Shown here piece by piece: positions 7,854-14,829 of a stretch of 49,948 nt of DNA. Location: positions 1 to 49,948 of the forward strand of contig JAFSYU010000011.1 of NCBI GenBank assembly GCA_017443595.1, written 5' to 3'. Numbering within the stretch: the first letter of the stretch is position 1; every line of letters begins with the position of its first letter. Position numbers and translations under genes: made by a program. The DNA comes from Clostridia bacterium (GTDB lineage Bacteria > Bacillota > Clostridia > Oscillospirales > CAG-272). The notes under the pieces are model-generated. The model worked only from the letters and a program-made list of their open reading frames with translations, ran no database searches and was not told the DNA's origin.

Positions 7854-7925
7854 GTAGGGCGATCAGCGGGTCGTCGAGGGCGCCGACCCCTACTGTCTGA
7901 ATTCTTAATTCTTAATTCTTAATTT
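7854..7925. repeat. Dispersed palindrome plus AATTCTTA tract
   Basis: An imperfect palindrome runs from GTAGGG (7854) to CCCTAC (7893) and contains GGGTCGTCGAGGGCGCCGAC (from 7868). It is followed by tandem AATTCTTA units (7899-7925). The AT tract supplies the stop codon and last residues of the DUF512 gene, suggesting the element inserted at or over the original 3' end. Relatives lie at 21783-21807 and 32645-32720. Confidence 0.7.
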
Positions 7926-9212
7926 TTCCACGATCTCCGTCGCCGCCGTCGCGTCGGACGGTACGGGATAAACGGGTACGCCTAATTTATCGGACAACTC
8001 CGGCACGGTCATATCGTCCAAGAACACGTCTTCTCCGTGCCTGAGCATTACAGTCGGTATGAATACGCCCTCTCCGAGATCGGCGCCTTTGCACTGCTCC
8101 GCAATATCGGCTCCTACCACAAGGCCTGACACGGTGACGCCGCCGCCGAAAAAGTTGTTTTTTATCATCTTGACGGAAAGCTCCGCTCCGGTTTTTTTAT
8201 TTACCATTTCCGCCAGATCGCATATGACGGTATAAGCCGCCTCGCCGGTTATCAGCGTTGCTTTTCTGCCGGACAGATCGCAGTCGAGCTGCTTTATCTC
8301 ATACGGCAGCTCGTCGTACATGCAGGCGACCATGCCTACGCCGTTTTCATACTGCGGATAGCCCTCGTAATAAGACGCCTTATGCAGTTTCACGCCGCCC
8401 TTCAGATAGAACTCGTCCGCCGCGAAAAATATCCTGCTGCCGTATTTCTTATAGCATTTTGAAGAAAAGCTCTCTATCTGCTTTATGACCGCGCGGCAGT
8501 CTTCGGGCGTAAACGGCTCTATATGATACAGATTTTCTCTGTGCGCGGTAAGTCCGCACGGTACAATAGACACGCTCTGCATCGCCGGGTAAAGCGACTG
8601 CAGGTCTTCCATACTGCGCTGCAGCTCTTTGCCGTCGTTTATATCCTTGCAGAGCACTATCTGTCCGTTCATCGTGATGCCGGCGTCAGCGAACCTTCGC
8701 ATTATGGACATCACCTTGCCGGCGTTTTTGTTTTTCATCATAAAGACGCGCAGCTCGGGGTTCGTCGTATGGACGGAAATGTTTATAGGGGACAGATGCA
8801 TGCGGCAGATGCGGTCTATCTCATCGTCCGACAGATTCGTCGTCGTTATATAGTTGCCCTGCAGAAACGAAAGCCGGTCGTCGTCGTCCTTGAAATACAG
8901 AGATTCGCGGCAGCCTTTCGGCATCTGATCTATAAAACAGAAGATACAGGCGTTTCTGCACCTTTGCTTTTCATCCATCAGATACGTTTCAAATTCAAGT
9001 CCCGGATCCTCGTATTCCTCTTTGTCTACCGCCACGGTCAGAAGCTCCGGTCCTCTGTGTATCTGAAATTCTATGTGAGGTTCGGTTATATAAAAACGGT
9101 AATCGAGCACGTCGTTTATCTGATGACCGTCTATTGTCAGTATTATATCGTCAACTCTTATACCCGCCTTTTCCGCGGGAGAGCCTACGTTTACGGACGA
9201 TACCGTTACCAT
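7905..9212 (-). CDS. DUF512 protein: PDZ plus radical SAM-like iron-sulfur domain
   Basis: A 435-residue protein of the DUF512 / PDZ-radical SAM family, conserved in Firmicutes and cyanobacteria, with no settled function. Residues 1-65 form a PDZ-like domain (GSPAEKAGIRVDDIILTIDG). A radical-SAM-style cluster motif CRNACIFC (C-x3-C-x2-C) follows near residue 85, then TTTNLSDDEIDRI and INISVHTTNPELR. The DUF512 region (from about 270) includes YYEGYPQYENGVGM and ends in a small Rossmann-like segment. GGAGG lies 6 bp before the ATG at 9212; an upstream TTG would place that site inside the gene. The 3' end runs into the AT-rich repeat. Confidence 0.85.
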   Translation of the reverse strand: MVTVSSVNVGSPAEKAGIRVDDIILTIDGHQINDVLDYRFYITEPHIEFQIHRGPELLTVAVDKEEYEDPGLEFETYLMDEKQRCRNACIFCFIDQMPKGCRESLYFKDDDDRLSFLQGNYITTTNLSDDEIDRICRMHLSPINISVHTTNPELRVFMMKNKNAGKVMSIMRRFADAGITMNGQIVLCKDINDGKELQRSMEDLQSLYPAMQSVSIVPCGLTAHRENLYHIEPFTPEDCRAVIKQIESFSSKCYKKYGSRIFFAADEFYLKGGVKLHKASYYEGYPQYENGVGMVACMYDELPYEIKQLDCDLSGRKATLITGEAAYTVICDLAEMVNKKTGAELSVKMIKNNFFGGGVTVSGLVVGADIAEQCKGADLGEGVFIPTVMLRHGEDVFLDDMTVPELSDKLGVPVYPVPSDATAATEIVEKLRIKN

Positions 9213-9306
9213 TTTTTCCTCCAATACTTTACTATTTTATCATTATACTAAAAATGAATAATAAATCAACCCTTATTTCGTAAATAAAATACTAAAGGCA
9301 TAAACA

Positions 9307-9329
9307 AAGGGCGGCATCCCGCCGCCCTT
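9307..9329 (-). terminator. GC-rich terminator hairpin
   Basis: AAGGGCGGC (minus strand, from 9329) pairs with GCCGCCCTT around GGGAT and is followed by TGTTTATG. It directly follows the gene remnant at 9343-9501 and probably once ended that gene's transcript. Confidence 0.6.
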
Positions 9330-9342
9330 AGATTTGTTATTG

Positions 9343-9501
9343 TTACTGCGGTCTCTGCTCCACAGGTCTTGTTACGTTTGTGCTTACCGGGAACTTGCCT
9401 TCAAAGTCAGCCGATTTGCCTTCTTCATTATTATAAACGTCTCCGGAGTACATATCATATATCTCGATGTTTTCATACGTATTTCTTCTGAGAAAAACTG
9501 T
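9343..9501 (-). pseudogene. 3' remnant of an unidentified gene
   Basis: The minus strand keeps an open frame of about 53 codons with protein-like composition (NTYENIEIYDMYSGDV, then SADFEGKFPVSTNVTRPVEQ) ending in TAA at 9345-9343, then a strong terminator. It has no start codon with a ribosome binding site and lies downstream of the terminator of the first dockerin gene. It reads as the C-terminal tail of a gene whose front was deleted or replaced. I cannot identify the parent family. Confidence 0.4.
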
Positions 9502-9502
9502 C

Positions 9503-9530
9503 AAAAAGGCCGCCGCGTATGCGACAGCCT
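9503..9530 (-). terminator. Intrinsic terminator of the first dockerin gene
   Basis: AGGCTGTCGC pairs over 10 bp (two G-T pairs) with GCGGCGGCCT around ATAC and is followed by TTTTGA. It is almost identical to the terminator of the second dockerin gene at 10617-10644, supporting duplication of the whole transcription unit. Confidence 0.8.
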
Positions 9531-9558
9531 CGTGTTTATTTATTTCCGTATGTAATGA

Positions 9559-10530
9559 TCAAAGTGCGTCGGGATGGATGCGGAGCGAATCTATCATGTC
9601 GGCAAAATCGTCCATGCCTTCGGGAATTTCATCAGCCCAAACCGCGAACTGGATAACGACCACACAATCGTCTTCAAAATAAATATTTACAAGCGACTGT
9701 TTAATCAATTGAACTCCTCCCATAAGATTTCCCCACGTGAAATCAACCTTTGTGACCGGAATTCCGTCTACTTCGTACGCCTCAAAATTGTCAAGCGTAG
9801 TGTTTTCTCCAGTTTGTGGTTTCAATGAATTAACGAACGCTTCTGCGTCATTCTGATCCCAAGGTTCATAATACGGTTGGGTCTGGAAATTGAAGAAGCA
9901 ACGTCCGTCCGGGTCTCCGCTCGGATCATCTTTTGCGATTGAAGGAAGACCCTGATATGAATCATAGCCTTTATAACCGTCGGCTACTTCAAGATACACC
10001 AGATCATTATAGTTAAAACATCCCTCGGGCAATTCAAATTCCGTTTCAGTCTCTGTTTCAGTTTCTGTTTCAGTCTCTGTTTCTGTCTCTGTTTCAGTTT
10101 CCGTTTCAGTCTCTGTCTCCGTTTCAGACTCAGTTTCTGTTACAGATTCTTCTTCTGATTCTTCCGGCTCAGTTGCGGGTTCTGTAACAGATTCATCCTC
10201 TGATTTCTCTTCGGACTCTTCAGCTTCTTCTTCGGACTCGTCTTCCGATTCATCCGGTAAAACTACCTTTTCTCCGGTGCTTAAGAATCTGAACAGTTCA
10301 ACAACGTCTTTGTTGTTCACTTCTTTATCACCGTTGAAATCGTACGCGCTTTCGTCATCAAGCTTTTTGTTGCCGGAAGCGTATCTGAACAGTTCAACAA
10401 CGTCTTTGTTATTGGCTTCGCCGTCGCCGTTTATATCACCGACAAGCTTTGCCGATGCAAATATGCAGGCGCTTACGGCAACGGCTGTGATCATCGCAGC
10501 AATTAAAACAAGCGATATGATTTTTTTCAT
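9559..10530 (-). CDS. Secreted dockerin protein with Thr-Glu linker (paralogue 1)
   Basis: A 323-residue exported protein. Order of parts: signal peptide (residues 1-27); a type I dockerin directly behind it with two calcium-loop repeats, DINGDGEANNKD and DFNGDKEVNNKD, each followed by VVELFR; an acidic Glu/Ser region; about 20 Thr-Glu units; then a 130-residue C-terminal domain shared with the next gene (CFFNF, VDGIPVTKVDF, VIQFAVWADEIP). Dockerins normally sit at the C-terminus, so this placement is uncommon. No catalytic motif is seen. It would attach to a cohesin-bearing protein not encoded here. The start at 10530 has GGAGGA 8 bp upstream; further upstream starts lie inside the promoter. 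Confidence 0.8.
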   Translation of the reverse strand: MKKIISLVLIAAMITAVAVSACIFASAKLVGDINGDGEANNKDVVELFRYASGNKKLDDESAYDFNGDKEVNNKDVVELFRFLSTGEKVVLPDESEDESEEEAEESEEKSEDESVTEPATEPEESEEESVTETESETETETETETETETETETETETETETETEFELPEGCFNYNDLVYLEVADGYKGYDSYQGLPSIAKDDPSGDPDGRCFFNFQTQPYYEPWDQNDAEAFVNSLKPQTGENTTLDNFEAYEVDGIPVTKVDFTWGNLMGGVQLIKQSLVNIYFEDDCVVVIQFAVWADEIPEGMDDFADMIDSLRIHPDAL

Positions 10531-10553
10531 GGTTTTATCCTCCTTTTTTTTTG

Positions 10554-10582
10554 ATTCTACCATAATGGCAACAGTTTGTCAA
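10554..10582 (-). promoter_or_regulatory. Promoter of the first dockerin gene
   Basis: Minus strand: -35 TTGACA (10577-10582), 17-bp spacer, -10 TAGAAT (10554-10559), then a purine-rich leader with GGAGGA. The second dockerin gene has the same -35, spacing and TAGAAT. Confidence 0.8.
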
Positions 10583-10616
10583 TAAGATTTTGTGTTTTTA
10601 ATTTGAAAAAGTAATT

Positions 10617-10644
10617 AAAAAGGCTGCCGCGTATGCGGCAGCCC
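10617..10644 (-). terminator. Intrinsic terminator of the second dockerin gene
   Basis: GGCTGCCGC pairs perfectly with GCGGCAGCC around ATAC and is followed by TTTTTAATT on the minus strand, about 75 bp beyond the stop codon. Confidence 0.85.
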
Positions 10645-10718
10645 ACCGATCAAACATTTAACTCTTAAAACATCTTTTTTGTTCTTTGCGTTCCCCGGTT
10701 ATCTTTCTTATACGCTTA

Positions 10719-11666
10719 TTACGCATCCAAAACGATGAGCGTATCTATCAAATTGTAGAAATCCGTCATGGTATCCGGCAGATAGTCGCGCGTTGCAAAC
10801 TGTATCAGAATATCGTAATCGTCAACGTCGTCGATATATACGAATACATAAGACTGAACTACGTGCAGGTCATTCAAATACCAGTTGAAATCAAATCTGG
10901 TTAAAGTAAACCCGTCTACGTAATACTGATCGAAATCATCCAGGACACCGCCGCTAAACGCGCTTGTAACGAACGTCTCCGCTACTTCTTCCGTCCAGTC
11001 CTGATGAGTCTGCACTCTGAAATTGAAAAAGCAGGCTAAGCCCTCTATATCGTTGTAGCCGGTAGGATATCCTGTGCCGTATGGATCTTCCTCATAAAAC
11101 GTATAACCATCTATTTGCTCAACCGATATCCTGTCAAATATGAACGTTTCGACCGCCTCGGCAGTTTCGGTCTCAGTCTCTGTTTCCGTAACTGTTTCGG
11201 ACTCTGTTTCCGTTTCCGTCTCCGTTTCGGTCTCTGTTTCCGTCTCTGTTTCGGTTTCGGTTTCAGTCTCGGTCTCTGTTTCCGTCTCGGTCTCTGTTTC
11301 AGCCTCGGTCTCTGTTTCGGTTTCCGTCTCGATCTCCGTCTCTGCATCAGATCCGTCGGCTGCCGTTTCCTGTCCGGTTTCCTGTCCGCTTGTTGACAGA
11401 TATCTGAAAAGCTCCACAACGTCCTTGTTGTTTACTTCTTTATCGCCGTTGAAGTCATACGCGCTTTCGTCATCAAGCTTTTTGTTGCCGGAAACGTATC
11501 TGAAAAGCTCCACTACGTCCTTGTTGTTTGCTTCATTGTCGTTATTGATATCTCCGAGGATCTTGTCACCGGTCGTCCGAAGAACGTCGTTGGCATATAC
11601 AAAAGTAGACGCGGCGACAGCAATTATCATAGCCGTGCAGATAATTACCGATATGATTTTTTTCAT
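10719..11666 (-). CDS. Secreted dockerin protein with Thr-Glu linker (paralogue 2)
   Basis: A 315-residue exported protein paralogous to the downstream gene. It has a signal peptide (1-26), an N-terminal dockerin with DINNDNEANNKD and DFNGDKEVNNKD loops, a linker of mostly alternating Thr-Glu over about 65 residues, and a C-terminal beta-rich domain (CFFNFRVQT, VDGFTLTRFDFNW, ILIQFATRDYLP). The two C-terminal domains align along their length but have diverged much more than the dockerins. The ATG at 11666 follows AAGGAGAACC; the longer frame upstream would begin inside the -35 box. No enzymatic motif is visible; likely a structural or binding component on the cell surface. Confidence 0.8.
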   Translation of the reverse strand: MKKIISVIICTAMIIAVAASTFVYANDVLRTTGDKILGDINNDNEANNKDVVELFRYVSGNKKLDDESAYDFNGDKEVNNKDVVELFRYLSTSGQETGQETAADGSDAETEIETETETETEAETETETETETETETETETETETETETETETETESETVTETETETETAEAVETFIFDRISVEQIDGYTFYEEDPYGTGYPTGYNDIEGLACFFNFRVQTHQDWTEEVAETFVTSAFSGGVLDDFDQYYVDGFTLTRFDFNWYLNDLHVVQSYVFVYIDDVDDYDILIQFATRDYLPDTMTDFYNLIDTLIVLDA

Positions 11667-11700
11667 CTTTGGTTCTCCTTTGCTTTTGCTTTTTTTCTTT

Positions 11701-11729
11701 ATTCTAACACGCTGATCGTTATTTGTCAA
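11701..11729 (-). promoter_or_regulatory. Promoter of the second dockerin gene
   Basis: Minus strand: -35 TTGACA (11724-11729), 17-bp spacer, -10 TAGAAT (11701-11706). It lies immediately after the end of the ECF operon, so the dockerin gene can be expressed independently of it. Confidence 0.8.
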
Positions 11730-11753
11730 TATATAATTTTGACAATAAACGTT

Positions 11754-12440
11754 TCATAACCCGTATTTCTCGGCTATCCTGTCGAGTTTTCTTTTAAACG
11801 GCGGGGTAAGAAGCAAAAGATATATGACGTTTGATACCGAATATATAACAGTGAACGGTATTGCGGCAATAACGGAATCTATATACGCGGAAAGCTGCAG
11901 AGAGCCGGTTGCGGAACAGGTTGTCCAGATATCCATGAACATTGAATAGAATATACCGCAGGCGACGCCGTACAAAGCGAGTATCACCTTGCTTTTTTTC
12001 AAGCCCTTTGAGAACACGCCGCCGAAAAAGCCTATAAGTCCCATAGCCGCCATCTGAAGCGGCGTCCACGGGCCGTTGCCGAAAAATATGTTTGATATAA
12101 GTACGGACACGGCGCCTACAAGAAATCCCGTTTCCGCGCCGGTAAACATACCGCTTATTATTACTACCGCCGTAAGCGGTTTGAGCTGAGGTATGAATCT
12201 GCCCGCGACGGCGAGCGTAACGAAAACCGCACCTAAAACGAGTCGCCGCGAGCCGATGCGCTTTTTGTCAAACCCGGATAGGAACAGCAAAAGCGACAAA
12301 AGCGTGACTATTACGGTTATAACGGCGTATTTTCTGCCGTCAGTGGCAAACAGCGCGCACATCACCGCGGTTGCCGTGAGTATGATCGGAACGCCTATAC
12401 GTATGGCAGCCCGGGCGTTTTTGTTTTCTATGACCGTCAT
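11754..12440 (-). CDS. ECF transporter S component, probably for cobalamin
   Basis: A 228-residue integral membrane protein with six or so hydrophobic segments, the substrate-binding subunit of an energy-coupling factor importer. Visible features are short basic loops between helices and the stretch GRFIPQLKPLTAVVIISG followed by GFLVGAVSVLISNIFFGNGPWTP-QM, which resembles CbrT-type S components. Its ATG overlaps the ATPase stop (ATGA) with GGAGGG 8 bp upstream; a longer in-frame start inside the ATPase gene is rejected. It is the last gene of the operon containing EcfT, the ATPase and the transcobalamin-like proteins under a cobalamin-riboswitch-like leader, so vitamin B12 or a related corrinoid is the best guess for substrate. 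Confidence 0.8.
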   Translation of the reverse strand: MTVIENKNARAAIRIGVPIILTATAVMCALFATDGRKYAVITVIVTLLSLLLFLSGFDKKRIGSRRLVLGAVFVTLAVAGRFIPQLKPLTAVVIISGMFTGAETGFLVGAVSVLISNIFFGNGPWTPLQMAAMGLIGFFGGVFSKGLKKSKVILALYGVACGIFYSMFMDIWTTCSATGSLQLSAYIDSVIAAIPFTVIYSVSNVIYLLLLTPPFKRKLDRIAEKYGL

Positions 12441-13984
12441 ATCAGTCTGCCCTCCGTCATCCTGCATTTGTCCGTTGTGTAAAAGCTGTTGCCGCGCATG
12501 AATTCCGCCGTACCGGACGTGCATATGATCTGCCCGTCAAACATCATGGAGCAGGTGTCCGCGCACTGCGCCGCAAGCTCCGTATCGTGCGAGGCAACAA
12601 CGACGGCAACTCCCTGCTCTTTTAACTTGAACAAGACGTCTTTGAATACCTTTTTTACGGACGCGTCCATCGCCTTTGTAGGCTCGTCAAGCAGAAGCAG
12701 TTTCGGTTTTGACAAAAGAACGCGGCACAGCGCCGCCATCTGAAGCTCTCCGCCGGAGACGTCGTACGGATGCCGGTCAAAAAGCGGCGTTATATCGTAA
12801 GGAAGCTCTTTCATATTAAAGCCTTTGAATTCGTCGCCGATCGTCTCGTGAGTGAAAACGGCGTGCGCGTCCTGACAGAGCATTGAAACGCAGCCGGTAT
12901 AAAGCTCGCCGTTTTTATACGACTGTATCTTTTTGCCGAATATCTCCGTTTTGCCGGAATATGACCTCAAAAGCCCGGCGCAGAGCTGCAAAAGCGTTGT
13001 TTTTCCGCAGCCGTTGCCGCCGAAAATGAACCGTATCTCGCCTTTTTTTACGCTGAGATCAACACCTTTTAAAATATCCTTCGAGTCGCGCCTGTATCTG
13101 AAAAATACGTTTTTAAGTTCAAGCGCACTTTCTCCGTCCGGTTCTTTTTTATCTTCCCGCGGTTCTTTTATATCCGAGAACAGAAGCCTTCCTTCTTTGA
13201 CCGTAATAGGACATCTGCCCGTCATTTTATTATCGAAAAACAGTCTTACGGGTGCGGGCATATCCGACAGCACTCGCTCTGACGGTCTTATGCTCAAAAC
13301 CTGCTCCGGCGTGCCGCAGGCGGTCAGTTTTCCGCCCTCCATAAAAATCAGAACGTCCGTATATTCAAGCAGAAGCGACGTGTTGTGCTCGGCGATGATA
13401 ACGGTTATGCCGAGCTGTCTGTTTATCCTCGCAAGCATGGATATAAAGTCCGCCGCCGCCACCGGATCGAGCCTTGAAGTCGGCTCGTCAAGCAGGATAA
13501 GTCCGGGTGACGTCACAAGCACGGAGGCGAGAGCCAACAGCTGTTTCTGCCCGCCGGAAAGCTCCGCCGTTTTATCCGAAAATCTGTCCGTAAGGTTGAA
13601 AAACGACGCCGCTTCCGCGACTCTTCTGTACGCTTTCTGCCTCGGGTAACCGAGACTTTCCGCGCCGAAAAACAGCTCGCCCGACACCCTGTCGGACACT
13701 ATCTGCTCCTCAGGATGCTGTACGACGCAGCCTATCTGCTCCGCGCTCTGTCTGTCGGTAAGCTCCGTCAGCGGCTTTCCGCGGTAAATAAGCTCGCCCG
13801 TCATGACGCCTTTGGGCGTAAGCTCCTTTTTTATGAGCCGCAAAAGCGTTGATTTGCCGCTCCCGGTCGGGCCGCACAGGGTAACGAACTGTCCCGGATA
13901 AACGGAAAAAGAGACGTCATCAAGCGCGGGCGTATTTGATTTTGCGTAAGTAAAACTTAAATTTTTTGCAGTAAGTATTTCCAT
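12437..13984 (-). CDS. Fused double ECF ATPase (EcfA-EcfA')
   Basis: A 515-residue cytosolic energiser of the ECF importer, with two ABC ATPase domains in one chain. Domain 1 (about 1-240): Walker A GPTGSGKST, Q-loop CVVQHPEEQIV, signature LSGGQ, Walker B LILLDEPTS, H-loop IIAEHN. Domain 2 (about 285-500): Walker A GGNGCGKTT, Q-loop region CQDAHAVF, signature VSGGE, Walker B LLLLDEPTK, H-loop VVASHD. The two sites therefore both look intact. The gene overlaps ecfT by 28 bp at its start and the S component by 4 bp at its end, so the transporter genes are tightly coupled. Confidence 0.93.
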   Translation of the reverse strand: MEILTAKNLSFTYAKSNTPALDDVSFSVYPGQFVTLCGPTGSGKSTLLRLIKKELTPKGVMTGELIYRGKPLTELTDRQSAEQIGCVVQHPEEQIVSDRVSGELFFGAESLGYPRQKAYRRVAEAASFFNLTDRFSDKTAELSGGQKQLLALASVLVTSPGLILLDEPTSRLDPVAAADFISMLARINRQLGITVIIAEHNTSLLLEYTDVLIFMEGGKLTACGTPEQVLSIRPSERVLSDMPAPVRLFFDNKMTGRCPITVKEGRLLFSDIKEPREDKKEPDGESALELKNVFFRYRRDSKDILKGVDLSVKKGEIRFIFGGNGCGKTTLLQLCAGLLRSYSGKTEIFGKKIQSYKNGELYTGCVSMLCQDAHAVFTHETIGDEFKGFNMKELPYDITPLFDRHPYDVSGGELQMAALCRVLLSKPKLLLLDEPTKAMDASVKKVFKDVLFKLKEQGVAVVVASHDTELAAQCADTCSMMFDGQIICTSGTAEFMRGNSFYTTDKCRMTEGRLI

Positions 13985-14829
13985 TTTATCCTGTCCGTTA
14001 TCTCAGATATCAAAGGTAAAAAAACGAGCAAAGCGTATGATAAAGCCGATATTATGAAAAGCGCGTTCACGTCCGGAAAATCAAGGCTTGGGTAATACTG
14101 ATATGAACAGCGCGTAAAGATCGACGGTATCACGGCGCCGGCGATGAATATGAGCTGACATACAAGAAACACACCGTCGCTTTTTTTGAAGCCGTAAGCG
14201 GAATAAAACGAGCGCCTGCCCGTACCGTATCCGCGGCACGCCATTGAATCCGCGGCGACAATGCCGTTTTCAAGCGCCCAGGTCGACAAAGCCGAAAAAA
14301 CTCTGCCGCCGAATTTGAGGCGCTCCGGTATGCTTTTTCCGCCCTGATTTCCTATCGCTTTCTGCTGGTTTGATATAAGCTCCGCCTGCTTTGCGTAAAG
14401 CGGAACGAAGCGCAAAACCGCGGATACCGTCAGCGCCGCGGAAGCGGAAAACGGTGAAAGCATATAAAGCAGCTTTTCGGAATCTGTAAGCTCCGTAAAG
14501 CAGTAGAACAAAAACATCACCGCGGCTATGAGGGAAGCGGAGTTTAAGCCGTATATAACGGCTTCAAGTGTTATCGGATCGTCGCCGATGAACAAAAGCG
14601 GCGTGACGCCTTTTTTTGATATTATGGGGTTTACGATAAAAGTTAAAATAAATACGGTGAAAAACCACAAAGCTGCTTTACCCTTGCCGCGCATAAGTAT
14701 AAAGAAAACTATCGCCGCGGCAAGCGTCACCGCCGTGTGATACGGATTGTTATATACCGCGGCAAGCGCGGTGACCGATACGAAATACAAAAGTACCGTA
14801 AACGGATTGCATTTTTGTAACCAGATCAT
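13957..14829 (-). CDS. ECF transporter transmembrane subunit EcfT
   Basis: A 290-residue membrane scaffold that couples the ATPases to the S component. It starts MIWLQKCNPFTVLLYF, has four to six hydrophobic segments and carries EcfT coupling-helix features: SMACRGYGTGRR near residue 200 is the Ala-Arg-Gly-type motif that contacts the ATPases, preceded by AKQAELISNQQKA. The start overlaps the stop of the transcobalamin-like gene by 4 bp (ATGA). Dedicated EcfT and ATPase genes next to an S component define a group I ECF module. Confidence 0.88.
   Translation of the reverse strand: MIWLQKCNPFTVLLYFVSVTALAAVYNNPYHTAVTLAAAIVFFILMRGKGKAALWFFTVFILTFIVNPIISKKGVTPLLFIGDDPITLEAVIYGLNSASLIAAVMFLFYCFTELTDSEKLLYMLSPFSASAALTVSAVLRFVPLYAKQAELISNQQKAIGNQGGKSIPERLKFGGRVFSALSTWALENGIVAADSMACRGYGTGRRSFYSAYGFKKSDGVFLVCQLIFIAGAVIPSIFTRCSYQYYPSLDFPDVNALFIISALSYALLVFLPLISEITDRIKWKYLLQKI

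Noticed and set aside
9574..11715. Long Val-Ser or Arg-rich frames antisense to the dockerin genes, and the periodic repeat as a possible CRISPR array
   Set aside because: The 6-bp periodic DNA encoding Thr-Glu stays open in several frames. There is no repeat-spacer structure of CRISPR size.
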